DNA of 52,367 nt from an uncultured Acidobacteriota bacterium (GCA_903845115.1 CAIMWE010000032.1:1-52367); one strand, 5' to 3'. Counted from the first letter of the stretch, positions 1 through 8,418 are shown. The notes: generated by a model not told the origin, from the sequence alone. Program-made: numbers and translations.

Positions 1-1
1 C

Positions 2-925
2 CACTCCAGGACGCTGCTGCACCATCTCGAGGCCGAAGGGGTCCGCGCCGAGGAGTGGTCCGCGGCAACGCCCGGGCTGGCCGGCCGACTGGCGACCTGC
101 GTTCAGCGCGGCGCCATCCCCGTCGTCGTCTTCGAGCCTCCCGAGGACGAGCGGCCCGACAGCCGCCTCGTCCGCCTCCAGCGGATGGGCCGGGTCCTGA
201 TGGAGCTCGAGACCCGCAAGCTCCTCTTCCTCCACCGGCCCGGCGGCCTGCGCCAGGGAGGCGTCCTCGTCCCCATCGTGAACCTCACGACCGAGGTCCC
301 CGCCCTCCTCGCGAGCCGGGAGGTCTCGCGCAAGGAGGCCCTCATCCTGGAGCACGCCCGCTGGCTCTGCGAGGAGATGGCCCCCCTCCCCTTCACGGTC
401 GCCGTCACCTCCCCGCTGAACCTCCTCCGGGAGCTGTTCACGGTCAAGGGCGCGGGCACCCTCCTCCGCCGCGGCGCGCGCGTCGTGCTCCACCAGGGCT
501 GGGACGGCGTCGACGTCCGGCGCCTCCGGGACCTCCTCGCGTCGAGCTTCGGCCGCGCTCCCGCCGAGGCCTTCTTCGCGAGGACTCCCGGCCGGATCTA
601 CGTCGAGGAGGGCTACCGGGGGTGCGCGATCCTCCTGGACGCGCCGCTCGGCGCTTACCTCACGAAGTTCGCGGTCTCGGCCGAGGCGCAGGGAGAGGGC
701 CTGGCGCGGGACCTGTGGGAAGCGCTCGTAGCCGACGCCCCCGCCGTGTTCTGGCGCGCGCGGCGGGCGAACCCGATCAGCGAGTGGTACGCCAAGCTCT
801 GCGACGGCCTGGTCCGGCTGCCGGACTGGACCGTCTACTGGAAGGGCCTGCCGCCCCGCGCGATCCCGGAGGCGATCGACTGGGCAGTCCGCCAGCCCGT
901 GGACATCCCGGCGGCCGACGAATGA
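2..925 (+). CDS. N-acetylglutamate synthase, vertebrate type (kinase-like domain plus DUF619 NAT), 5' truncated
   Basis: The window opens inside this gene; 307 residues remain and the true start lies upstream. It probably transfers acetyl from acetyl-CoA to glutamate, the first step of arginine synthesis. The visible part begins in an amino-acid-kinase-like domain containing the stretch ELFTVKGAGTLLRRG, typical of acetylglutamate kinase/synthase proteins. It ends in a GNAT domain of the DUF619 type, with AEAQGEGLARDLW as the acetyl-CoA loop, followed by NPISEWYAKLCDG and a W-x-VYWKGL strand. This arrangement resembles vertebrate-type NAGS rather than E. coli ArgA. A purely kinase role is unlikely because the acetyltransferase half is intact. 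No other arginine gene is visible, so the role rests on the family. Confidence 0.75.
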   Translation, partial: HSRTLLHHLEAEGVRAEEWSAATPGLAGRLATCVQRGAIPVVVFEPPEDERPDSRLVRLQRMGRVLMELETRKLLFLHRPGGLRQGGVLVPIVNLTTEVPALLASREVSRKEALILEHARWLCEEMAPLPFTVAVTSPLNLLRELFTVKGAGTLLRRGARVVLHQGWDGVDVRRLRDLLASSFGRAPAEAFFARTPGRIYVEEGYRGCAILLDAPLGAYLTKFAVSAEAQGEGLARDLWEALVADAPAVFWRARRANPISEWYAKLCDGLVRLPDWTVYWKGLPPRAIPEAIDWAVRQPVDIPAADE

Positions 926-1085
926 ACGGGCCGGCCGCGGACCGATCGGCTCCCTCCACGCGCCGCGCGACGACCCCCGGGGGCTCCGCCGGTTTCGATG
1001 GGACAATGTCCGGTCAGCCGATATCCCAGGGGTCTCCCGCCCGGTGACGGTGCCGCGGGAGGCCGGACCGGGCTCGGCGAAAGAA

Positions 1086-1097
1086 GGAGGGTCCTCC
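1086..1097 (+). promoter_or_regulatory. Self-complementary ribosome binding site
   Basis: The ribosome binding site of the secreted protein lies in GGAG-GGTC-CTCC, a 4-bp stem with a 4-base loop ending directly at the ATG. The stem is visible; an effect on translation is inference only. Confidence 0.3.
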
Positions 1098-1823
1098 ATG
1101 AACCGAATTCGTCGCCATCTCGCCTGCCTGTCCCTGCTGGTCGCGGCCACCGGCACGGTCGCCGGCCCCGCCGTCGCCCAGAAGCCGACTCCGATCCCGA
1201 TCACGGAGGTGAAGGCCCCCCAGCCGACCGTGCCGGAGATCTTCACCCTGGAAGGGGAGTTCGTCCGCGTGGCCTACAACAACGAGGGCTACGTGATCCT
1301 GGGATACCGCACGGCGAACAGCTCCGTGGGCGACGAATGGATGCTCCTCCAGGCCGGGGTGACGCTCCGGCGCGGCGTGAAGTACCAGACGCTCCTGCGC
1401 GACGCGTTCTCGCTCAGGACGCCGGACGGGAAGACGATCCCCCTGTCCACGCAGAAGGAATACGGCCTGGCCGGCTACCTTCCCGCCCTGAACAAGCGGG
1501 CGTCGATGGTCCGGGACTCGCTCAACTACTTCCCGGTCGACGCGAACCGCCCCTGCGGGTTCCAGCTCTTCGCCGATCTCGGAAACGCAAATTCCGTGTC
1601 GTTCGACCAGGTCGACCTGGCCGACAACCGGGCCTGCGTCGGCCGCCTCTTCTTCAAGGTCCCCGGCGGGATCTCGACCGGGCAGCACTGGCTCGTCGTC
1701 AAGTTCGCCGGGAGCGAGGTCCAGGTCCCCTTCCGGATCCTGACGAAGGAAGAGGGGAAGGAGTTCGGGAAACGGTGGGAGGAGTTCAAGAAGGCCCTCG
1801 ACGACGGGCTGCTCAACAAGTAG
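1098..1823 (+). CDS. Secreted protein of unknown function
   Basis: A 241-residue protein that I do not recognise. The ATG at 1098 was chosen because a strong AAGGAGG site (1084-1090) sits 7 bases upstream; an in-frame GTG at 1044 would only add residues before the signal peptide. The N-terminus has arginines, a hydrophobic core and an AVAQ-type signal peptidase site near residue 28, so export to the periplasm or cell surface is likely. The mature part is mixed polar/hydrophobic, probably beta-rich, with two cysteines (in NRPCGF and NRACVG) that could form a disulfide, and a lysine/glutamate-rich C-terminal helix. It lies 172 bases after the NAGS gene and converges on the SpoIID gene. A run of ten G follows its stop codon. 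Confidence 0.6.
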   Translation: MNRIRRHLACLSLLVAATGTVAGPAVAQKPTPIPITEVKAPQPTVPEIFTLEGEFVRVAYNNEGYVILGYRTANSSVGDEWMLLQAGVTLRRGVKYQTLLRDAFSLRTPDGKTIPLSTQKEYGLAGYLPALNKRASMVRDSLNYFPVDANRPCGFQLFADLGNANSVSFDQVDLADNRACVGRLFFKVPGGISTGQHWLVVKFAGSEVQVPFRILTKEEGKEFGKRWEEFKKALDDGLLNK

Positions 1824-1858
1824 GGGGGGGGGACGGACTCCCCTCCAGGGAGGCTGGA

Positions 1859-3091
1859 TCAGCCCCTCTCCACCACTGTCCCCGGGTAGTAGTGCGAGAG
1901 GATCTCCCGGTAGCCCCGGCCCTCGGCGGCCATCACGGCGGCCCCGATCTGGCAGAGGCCGACGCCGTGCCCCCAGCCGGCCCCGGTCAGGACGAACCGG
2001 CCGGCCTCCCGGTCCACGACGAAGGCCGAGCTGAAGAGGTGCGAGCGGGAGAGGGCGCGGCGGATCTCCAGCTCCTTGCCGACCACGACGTCGCCCCGCT
2101 CGCCGGTGATCCGGAGGCGGAAGATCCGGCCCGACGGGCCCCGTGAAAGGGGCTGGAGGCCGACGATCGGCCCGAGGTCCACGGACAGCCTCGACCGGAC
2201 CAGCTCGCCCAGCTCCTCCGCCCCGTACTCCACCCGCCAGCGGAAGAAATCGCGGGTCTCCTGGTCGAAGCCCGGCAGGATGCGGCCGAGCAGCTCCAGG
2301 TCTCGCGTGTTGCAGAACGCGGAGGGGCTGGAGCGGATCCACGTCTCGGGGTCGTCCGCTCCCGGCTGCGGAGGGCCGTCGCCAATCGACGTCAGATACG
2401 GGATCTCCCGGTCGTCCCAGGCGGTGCCGTAGCGCTCGGTCAGGCCGCCGCAGCACTTCGAGAAGCGGGCGTCGCAGATCGCCCCGCCCCAGAGGAGCAT
2501 CTCCCCCTCGGTCGCTCGCACCGCCTCCCCGACGGCGGACGCGGGCGAGGCCGCCTCCGCGATCCCCTGGTAGCGCTGGCAGTGGTCGTCGGCGCAGACC
2601 TCGAAGTCGGGGTGCGCTTCGCGGCCGTACCACCGGCGGATCTCGGCCCGGCTCCCCGGATCGACGGGAGCGACCGGCGACGCCGGGGCCGTGGCCGACG
2701 GCCCCTTCAGCCAGCTCCGCGAGATGACGGCGTGAGCCTTCAGGAGCTCGGGCGGGCACGACGCGCTCATCTCGGACGAGATCACGCTCGTCACGTACTC
2801 CTCGAGCGGCACGTCGTTGACCGCCGTCAGCCCCGCGCCCCGGCGGAGGATCCGGAGGGCGCCCCGGAAGGTCTGGCGCTCCTTCCGCTCCCAGTGGAAT
2901 CCGATGCCGATCGTGACTCCCTCGACGGCGAAGGCGCACGAGGCGGGATCGTCCGGAACGAGCACCGTCTCCGCGCTCAGGCGACGGAGGCCGGGCCCGA
3001 CCCGTCCCCCCGCCGCGTCCGAGAAGGTCCCGATCAGCTCCACCTCGATCGCGGGCGATCCCTCCATCAGCCCGACGGAGACGGTCGTCAC
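1859..3091 (-). CDS. SpoIID/LytB-domain protein without a visible signal peptide
   Basis: A 410-residue protein of the SpoIID/LytB family, whose known members are lytic transglycosylases cutting peptidoglycan strands stripped of stem peptides. Family motifs are clear: NDVPLEEYVTSVISSEMS with the conserved glutamate, the helix PPELLKAHAVISRSW, the ARFSKCCGG turn, and GWGHGVGLCQIGA near the C-terminus. The GTG at 3091 was chosen because it overlaps the stop of the DUF4922 gene (GTGA), like its neighbours. From this start there is no hydrophobic signal or membrane anchor, unlike classical SpoIID. It is the last gene of a four-gene overlapping set. Family assignment is firm; substrate and cytoplasmic location are inferred. 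Confidence 0.85.
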   Translation of the reverse strand: MTTVSVGLMEGSPAIEVELIGTFSDAAGGRVGPGLRRLSAETVLVPDDPASCAFAVEGVTIGIGFHWERKERQTFRGALRILRRGAGLTAVNDVPLEEYVTSVISSEMSASCPPELLKAHAVISRSWLKGPSATAPASPVAPVDPGSRAEIRRWYGREAHPDFEVCADDHCQRYQGIAEAASPASAVGEAVRATEGEMLLWGGAICDARFSKCCGGLTERYGTAWDDREIPYLTSIGDGPPQPGADDPETWIRSSPSAFCNTRDLELLGRILPGFDQETRDFFRWRVEYGAEELGELVRSRLSVDLGPIVGLQPLSRGPSGRIFRLRITGERGDVVVGKELEIRRALSRSHLFSSAFVVDREAGRFVLTGAGWGHGVGLCQIGAAVMAAEGRGYREILSHYYPGTVVERG

Positions 3092-3999
3092 CGGCCGGCC
3101 TCCAGCCGGGCCGCCACCTCGAGGAACGGGGCCTCGGGAAGCGTCACCTCCCGGAAGACCGACTCCACGTCCTCTCCGGTGATCCGCTCGAAGTCCGCCG
3201 CCAGCGGTGTGACGAGGATCCCGCAGAGGTCGATCGCGGCCGGGCTCACCGTCAGCTCGCCGGAGTGGAAGGCCTCCGGCCGGTGCCTGGAGCGGGGGAA
3301 GACGACGACCGTCCATCCGCCGGCCGGGGCGTGGAACACGGCCAGGTTGCACAGCGGCTCGGGAGTTTTCCCGGTCACCGAGGAAAGGATCGCGAGCGCG
3401 CGAGAAGTCTCGGAGAGGAGACGGGACCGGGAATCGCCCCGGAAGAGGAGGGCCCGGAGCCCGTAGAGCCCGACGGCGGGCCCCCCCCGGCCCTCGACCG
3501 CGAGGGCGAGCGGCACTCCCCCGCCCCACCCGGCCTGCAGGTGCGCGTGGTCCGGCGCGGAGGCACCGCACTCGGGCCCGTTGTAGACGACGAAGAAGCC
3601 CGGGAGGGCCTCGGCGAGGGCGAGCATCGTCCCGAGCTGCCCGTCGATCCGCTGGGGGGTGTGGTCCCGGTGGACGACCGTGAGGTGCCGCTCCACGATC
3701 GGGAACGGGTTGCAGTAGAGGGTGTGCGCCTCTCCGAAGGGAATCCCCTCCTCCGCCGGATCGAGGTTCTGCGGGCAGAGGAAGCAGGGACGGCGGCGGA
3801 CCGACTCGCGGTCGACCGCCGCGGTGGTGCTCGCGACCCGGTGCGGGATGTGCCGGACGACCATCTCGTCCCCGGCGGCCCGGACCGGCCGCGATCGGGC
3901 CGCCGAGAGGCCGAGAAGGCCCTTCCCCAGGAGGGGCCACGCTTCCCGCTGCCGGACGAACAGCCCGTCGACGAGCCCGGAGAGGCCGTGCGCCGGCAT
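3088..3999 (-). CDS. DUF4922 protein, HIT/GalT-like nucleotidyl-transfer phosphorylase
   Basis: A 303-residue protein resembling DUF4922 and the Ap4A phosphorylase/GDP-sugar phosphorylase branch of the HIT superfamily. Visible features are a CFLC pair at 72-75, NPFPIVERHLTVVHRDH around 97-113 (the usual substrate strand and loop) and the active-site stretch YNGPECGASAPDHAHLQ ending in H-x-H-x-Q (H151, H153, Q155). H153 is the likely nucleotidyl-accepting histidine. Such enzymes split a nucleotide sugar or dinucleotide with phosphate; the substrate cannot be read here. The start ATG overlaps the preceding stop by one base (TGATG). Context with a glycosyltransferase and a SpoIID protein suggests sugar-nucleotide metabolism tied to cell-wall glycans. 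Confidence 0.75.
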   Translation of the reverse strand: MPAHGLSGLVDGLFVRQREAWPLLGKGLLGLSAARSRPVRAAGDEMVVRHIPHRVASTTAAVDRESVRRRPCFLCPQNLDPAEEGIPFGEAHTLYCNPFPIVERHLTVVHRDHTPQRIDGQLGTMLALAEALPGFFVVYNGPECGASAPDHAHLQAGWGGGVPLALAVEGRGGPAVGLYGLRALLFRGDSRSRLLSETSRALAILSSVTGKTPEPLCNLAVFHAPAGGWTVVVFPRSRHRPEAFHSGELTVSPAAIDLCGILVTPLAADFERITGEDVESVFREVTLPEAPFLEVAARLEAGR

Positions 4000-5288
4000 C
4001 AGGCCCCCGGTTTTCCGGCCCGCTTCCGGGCGGCGATCTCCACCGTCCTCAGCCAGTCCTTGTAGGCGTCGTAGCGGTTCCGGGTCTCCGGCGGGAGGGA
4101 GCTGTCGGAGTTCCCCTCCCACCGGCGGCAGAGGTAGACGGATTCGGCGATGCGGCCGACCTCGTAGTCCCGGCTGATCCGGAGGGCCACCGCGTAGTCC
4201 TCGCCGTAGCTGACGTTCGGGAAGCCGACTCCCCGGAGGACCGAGGTGTCGAACGCCCGGGGAGCTCCGAGGCCGTTCACGCGGAGGGCGTTGTTGCGGC
4301 CGTTCTCGCGCGTCCACTCCCGGTGGTCGACGAGGCCGGGCGGGATCGGCCGGAGCGAGAAGTCGACCATCGAGTACGAGCCGATCACCATCGCGTAGGG
4401 CCCGCGCTCTAACTCCTCGACGATCCGCTCCAGGACGAGGTCGTTCGGGTACAGGTCGTCGGAGTCGAGCTGGACGGCGTAGCGGCCGCAGCGCGGGGAC
4501 GAGATCGCCTCGTTCCAGCAGCCGCCGATCCCGAGGTCGCGCCGGCCGGGGACGAGGCGGACGAGCCTCGGGTCGCCCACGCCCCGGAGCCGCTCGCCCG
4601 TCCCGTCGGTCGAGTGGTTGTCGACGACGACGACGTTGAAGGGGAAGCGGGTCTTCTGGGAGAGGGCGCTCCCGACCGCGTCGAGGATCGTCCGCTCGCG
4701 GTTCCGGACCGGGATGACCACGCTGGCGCGGACCGGGAACTCCCCGGCCGCCGGCGGCACCGGGGCGAACGCCGGGGGCAGGAGCGCGCCTGTCCGTCGG
4801 AGGTGGTCCGTGGCCACGGTCTCCATCTCCACCTGGTAGTCGCGGTGGCGGGGGTCCACGTAGTCGAACTGCGCCTCGCCCGACGAGCGGGTGTCGATGG
4901 GGGCCGCCGAGTAGAGCGGCTCCGGGATCCGGACGACCGCCGTTCGTTCCGAGAGGCGCAGCCGGAGGTCGTAGAGGCCGCCCCACCGGAGGCCCGCCAC
5001 GGTCCCCGCCTCGCGCGCCGCCTTCACGCAGACGGCCACCACGGGCCCGAAGTCGAAGGTGTCCCGGATGCTGCCGGGCTGGTAGTCGATTCGCGGCTGG
5101 TCGACCGAGTCCGAATACACCCAACCCGCCCCGGATTCCCGCACGACCTGCGCCATCCGCTCGAACATCCGCGGACCCGGCTCGACGGCGACCCGCGGGT
5201 CGGCCAGGAAGAGGACGTCGGTATCCGCGCGCTCGAGGAGCGAGAGAACCCCGGCGGAGGAAGGATCCAGGACGGAGACGAGCTTCAC
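3999..5288 (-). CDS. Two-part family 2 glycosyltransferase
   Basis: A 429-residue protein. The C-terminal half (about 187-429) is a complete GT-A fold: SVVIPVRNRERT, VVVDNHSTDGT, the metal-binding DSDD at 275-278 and a YGEDYAVALRIS acceptor helix. The first 180 residues look like part of a second GT2 domain lacking its nucleotide-binding start, beginning near the acidic strand ADTDVLFLADPRV and carrying WVYSDSVDQP. The GTG at 5288 overlaps the preceding stop (GTGA), with AAAGGAAG just upstream. It likely transfers a sugar from a nucleotide donor in the cytoplasm. There are no membrane segments. Donor and acceptor are unknown; tight coupling to the DUF1460 and DUF4922 genes suggests a shared pathway. 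Confidence 0.8.
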   Translation of the reverse strand: MKLVSVLDPSSAGVLSLLERADTDVLFLADPRVAVEPGPRMFERMAQVVRESGAGWVYSDSVDQPRIDYQPGSIRDTFDFGPVVAVCVKAAREAGTVAGLRWGGLYDLRLRLSERTAVVRIPEPLYSAAPIDTRSSGEAQFDYVDPRHRDYQVEMETVATDHLRRTGALLPPAFAPVPPAAGEFPVRASVVIPVRNRERTILDAVGSALSQKTRFPFNVVVVDNHSTDGTGERLRGVGDPRLVRLVPGRRDLGIGGCWNEAISSPRCGRYAVQLDSDDLYPNDLVLERIVEELERGPYAMVIGSYSMVDFSLRPIPPGLVDHREWTRENGRNNALRVNGLGAPRAFDTSVLRGVGFPNVSYGEDYAVALRISRDYEVGRIAESVYLCRRWEGNSDSSLPPETRNRYDAYKDWLRTVEIAARKRAGKPGA

Positions 5289-6013
5289 GGACTTCCTTTC
5301 GAGCCCTTTCCGCTTTCCGGGAGGGGCCGGACGACGAGGACGCCTGCCATCCGGTTCTCCCCGAGGAAGCCGGAGAGGTCCTCCTCGACCGTGCCCTGGC
5401 GGCTCCGCGCCGCGTGGCGCAGCTGCAAGCGGTCGCCGTCCCGGACCAGGATCCCGCAGTGGAAGACGTCGAGGTGGGGGCGCGTGGAGGCGAAGAAGAT
5501 CAGGTCGCCCGTCAGGAGGCGCCTCGCCAGCTTTCCGAGCTCCCTCTTCGGGACGCAGGAGAACCCGACCCGCCGGGGAGGGAGGCCGGGGACGACGTCG
5601 AGGACCCGCTCCTTCCGGTTTTCCAGGCCGGCCGCGGAGAGAGGGCGGACCACACCGATCCGGGCGTTGCTCCGGACCCACCCGGTCATGTAGTGGTTTC
5701 GCCGCGCCCACTCGACCCGGCCGTCCTCGTACCGGATCCGCCGGAGCCAGAGGGTGAATTCCTCCGGGGTCGCGGCGAGGGAAAGGGCGAGGACGGTCTC
5801 CACGTACGTCACGCAGTCGAACCCCGCGAGCGAGGCGGTGAAGAGCTCGGACCCGTCGGGGGAGCCGCCCAGGGGCTCCGCCCGGTAGGGTCGGCCGAGG
5901 AGGAGCTTCGAGAAGGCCTCCACCCGCCCGGCCACCGAGCGAAGGGCCCTGGCTGTCGACAGGAGCCGCCCCACGCTCCGGCCGCCCACGCCCCGCGACG
6001 GCATCTCGCTCAT
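5285..6013 (-). CDS. DUF1460 family (N-acetylmuramoyl-L-alanine amidase-like, papain-like fold)
   Basis: A 242-residue protein matching the DUF1460 group of NlpC/P60-related peptidases. The probable catalytic cysteine is C67 in GFDCVTYVE; the histidine is H185 in LDVFHCGILV, and H200 in LRHAARS is a further conserved-type residue. Members are thought to cut amide bonds in peptidoglycan-type substrates. The N-terminus is basic and polar with no signal peptide, whether translation begins at 6013 or at the second ATG (6004), so a cytoplasmic location is inferred. It is the first gene of the overlapping set ending with SpoIID. The neighbouring POT-type transporter gene could supply imported peptide substrates. 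Confidence 0.75.
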   Translation of the reverse strand: MSEMPSRGVGGRSVGRLLSTARALRSVAGRVEAFSKLLLGRPYRAEPLGGSPDGSELFTASLAGFDCVTYVETVLALSLAATPEEFTLWLRRIRYEDGRVEWARRNHYMTGWVRSNARIGVVRPLSAAGLENRKERVLDVVPGLPPRRVGFSCVPKRELGKLARRLLTGDLIFFASTRPHLDVFHCGILVRDGDRLQLRHAARSRQGTVEEDLSGFLGENRMAGVLVVRPLPESGKGSKGSP

Positions 6014-6113
6014 CGAGCGGCGATGATACCCGCGGCGCCGCGCGGGCGATCCGGGACGCGAGCTCGGTTGGAAGGTCCCCGAGGGGCGGCGCGCGAGGGG
6101 CGTCGCCGTCCGG

Positions 6114-7736
6114 TCAGTCCTTCCTTCGCTCGAGCCAGCGGTTGAAGAGCCACATCGACAGCGCGGAGACGAGGCCGATCGCCATCAGGAGGAGCCAGCC
6201 GCGGGAAGCGGCGGCCGGGTCGAGGTCGAGAAGGCCGTCGGGCCGGACCCTGGCGCCCTTCGCCATGATGTCGTTGAAGATGTAGGCCCCGACCGGTCCG
6301 CCCGTCAGCGACCCGATCGCGAGCGGGAGGTTCGCGTATCCCAGGAAGAGCCCCTCCTGGCCCTTCGGCGCCAGCGCGCCGATGTACTCGTACATCCGGG
6401 CCGAGGTGAACAGCTCGCCGAAGGCGACGAGCGCGACGGTCAGGACGATGAACATCGAGGCGATGGGAAGGCCGACCGCGGCCGACCGGATGCCCCCGGA
6501 GACGAAGAGCGGAACGAGGTTGATCGCCATCGAGGCGCCGATGACGACGCAGCCGACGATCATCGACCGGACCGGCTTCATCTTCCCGAAGAGGCCCGTC
6601 ACGAGCAGCTGGAAGCAGACGATGACGAACGGGTTCGCCGCCGTGTAGAGGTCCATGGCCGGGTTCGTCTCGACGACGCGCTTCACGTAGAGCGGCATGA
6701 CGTTGTAGACCTGGTTGTAGAGGAAGAAGAACCCCGAGATGACGAGGAGGAAGAGCGCGAATCGGAGGTTCCGGAGGACCAGCACCATGTCGAGGAGGAT
6801 CCGGCCGACCGATCGCTTCGGCTTCAGCGGCGCGTCCACGGCCTTCTCCGGCTCCTTGTAGAAGAGGAGGACGACGACGAACGCGACCGCCGAGGCCACG
6901 GCCGCCACGGCGAAGATGTAGGAGAGGCTCGATCCGCTCGCGACCTTCGCCGCGGCATCGGCCGCCGGCCCCGATCCGAGGCCGAGGACCCAGGAGATCC
7001 CCGTCCCGGCCAGCACGACGATCAGGAGCGAGCCGATCGACGTCCTGGCGACCGTCCCACTCTCGGACCGGTGGGAGACGCTCCACCTCACGAGAAGCGT
7101 CAGGAGCGTCGCCGCGACGGCGCAGATCGCGACCGTCGCCAGCACGGGGACGACGCTCGACCGGGTCCGCACGACGAACGCTGTCCCTCGCCCGAAGAGG
7201 GAGCCGATGTTGATGATCATGTAGAAGATGGCGAAGCCGAGGGTCGCGAGCGCCCCGGAGGTCTTCTGGACCGTCCCCGAGATGCACGGCTTGACGACCG
7301 ACCCGCCCACGCCGATCAGGAGGATGGCCAGGACGACGAGTCCCACCAGCGCCGGCGAGGCGGTGAACTCCGAGCCGACGACGGACGACAGGGTCGCGCC
7401 CCCGAACCAGACCGGGTAACCCATGAGAAGGTACCCCGCGGCGAGCAGGACGAACGCGACGAGGAGCGATTTCCGGAAGCCGACCTGGTCGGCGATGGTG
7501 CCGGAGATGATCGGAAGGAAATAGACGATCGTCCAGAGGATGCTGTTCAGGTTCGAGGGCCAGTACTTGCCCATCCCGAGCTGGCCCAGGTAGATGACGA
7601 CGAAGCTCGCCATCGAGTAGTAGGCACACCGCTCGAACAGCTCCGTGACGTTCGCCGTCCAGAAGACAGCCGGGAAATGCTCCGCCCCCGACGCGGACTC
7701 CGCCGCGGCGCGATCCGGGGAAACCGCTCCTGCCAT
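6114..7736 (-). CDS. POT/PTR2-type MFS transporter (putative proton-coupled oligopeptide importer)
   Basis: A 540-residue polytopic membrane protein with about 12-14 hydrophobic segments. The first membrane helix carries E32-L-F-E-R-C-A-Y-Y, a variant of the ExxERFxYY proton-coupling signature of POT peptide transporters (Phe replaced by Cys). ATG 7736 was chosen because GGAGGGAAGG precedes it and the upstream extension is a proline/arginine-rich non-family stretch. POT members import di- and tripeptides with protons; the exact substrate here is inferred. It lies 100 bases upstream of the DUF1460 gene on the same strand and may be co-transcribed with it. Another MFS role, such as drug or sugar export, cannot be excluded. 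Confidence 0.75.
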   Translation of the reverse strand: MAGAVSPDRAAAESASGAEHFPAVFWTANVTELFERCAYYSMASFVVIYLGQLGMGKYWPSNLNSILWTIVYFLPIISGTIADQVGFRKSLLVAFVLLAAGYLLMGYPVWFGGATLSSVVGSEFTASPALVGLVVLAILLIGVGGSVVKPCISGTVQKTSGALATLGFAIFYMIINIGSLFGRGTAFVVRTRSSVVPVLATVAICAVAATLLTLLVRWSVSHRSESGTVARTSIGSLLIVVLAGTGISWVLGLGSGPAADAAAKVASGSSLSYIFAVAAVASAVAFVVVLLFYKEPEKAVDAPLKPKRSVGRILLDMVLVLRNLRFALFLLVISGFFFLYNQVYNVMPLYVKRVVETNPAMDLYTAANPFVIVCFQLLVTGLFGKMKPVRSMIVGCVVIGASMAINLVPLFVSGGIRSAAVGLPIASMFIVLTVALVAFGELFTSARMYEYIGALAPKGQEGLFLGYANLPLAIGSLTGGPVGAYIFNDIMAKGARVRPDGLLDLDPAAASRGWLLLMAIGLVSALSMWLFNRWLERRKD

Positions 7737-7926
7737 CCTTCCCTCCGGGGGCAGCCAGGCTGGCCGCCCAGGGGATTCTAAGGGCGGTCCCGGCCGGCGG
7801 AGCTCGGTCCGCAAGGGATTCCCCGGGGGCTCGCGAGCGGGAAGGGAGTGATTCCCGTCATGATCGGGGGCCGTCCAGCCCAGGCCCCACGGTCGTACAC
7901 GGCACGTAGGTCATCGAGGAGAAGAG
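7737..7926. promoter_or_regulatory. Divergent intergenic region with a possible minus-strand -10
   Basis: These 190 bases separate the divergent transporter and DUF2231 genes and must hold at least one promoter. On the minus strand TAGAAT (complement of 7775-7780) lies 39 bases before the transporter start and matches a sigma-70 -10 in five of six positions, but no convincing -35 accompanies it. I see no operator or riboswitch. Confidence 0.3.
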
Positions 7927-8418
7927 ATGCCCCTCCCCGCCGCGCTCCCGCTTCACCCCGTCGTCATCCACTTCCCGATCGCCGGCGCCTTCTTCGCGGC
8001 CGCCGCGCTCGCCCTCGCCGTGGCCAGGCCTTCCGCTCGCTCCTCGTCCGTGGACGCGGCCGCCCTTCTCCTGGCGGCCACCGTGGCCGGGGGGATCGCG
8101 GCCCTGGTCACCGGCTGGCTCTGGGCCGACCAGCTGGCCTACCTGGGCGGCGGCTGGGGCCCGGTTCCCGGCCCGAAGGCGGTCGAAGGGCTCGCGCAGC
8201 GGCACGCCCTCCTCGCGTTCGCGTTCGTCGCCGCCGCGTCCGCCGCGCTGGGCCTCGTCGTTCGCGCCCGGAAACGCGAGGGGCCGCCCGTCGCGGCGCT
8301 GCTCGCCGGGCTCCTCGCCTGCTGCCTCGTGGCCGCCGCAAGCCACCTCGGGGGAACGATGGTTCACGCCCCCCCGGCGGACGCCGCCGCCCGGTTCCTC
8401 ATCCCGAGCTCTTCCTGA
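7927..8418 (+). CDS. DUF2231 family four-helix membrane protein
   Basis: A 163-residue inner-membrane protein of the DUF2231 family. The family start LHPVVIHFPIAGAFF (residues 9-23) is clear, followed by three further hydrophobic helices and the closing HLGGTMVHAPP motif. The conserved histidines could bind metal or haem, but the family's function is not established. ATG 7927 follows GAGGAGAAGAG. It is a single gene, divergent from the transporter, and its last 20 bases overlap the 3' end of the oppositely oriented deacetylase gene. Confidence 0.8.
   Translation: MPLPAALPLHPVVIHFPIAGAFFAAAALALAVARPSARSSSVDAAALLLAATVAGGIAALVTGWLWADQLAYLGGGWGPVPGPKAVEGLAQRHALLAFAFVAAASAALGLVVRARKREGPPVAALLAGLLACCLVAAASHLGGTMVHAPPADAAARFLIPSSS

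Noticed and set aside
1824-1833. Run of ten G after the stop at 1823 as a phase-variation tract
   Set aside because: It lies outside the coding region and between convergent gene ends, so slippage would not switch a gene.
1834-1858. CCTC/GAGG hairpin between convergent genes as a terminator
   Set aside because: The stem is only four bases with no U-run.
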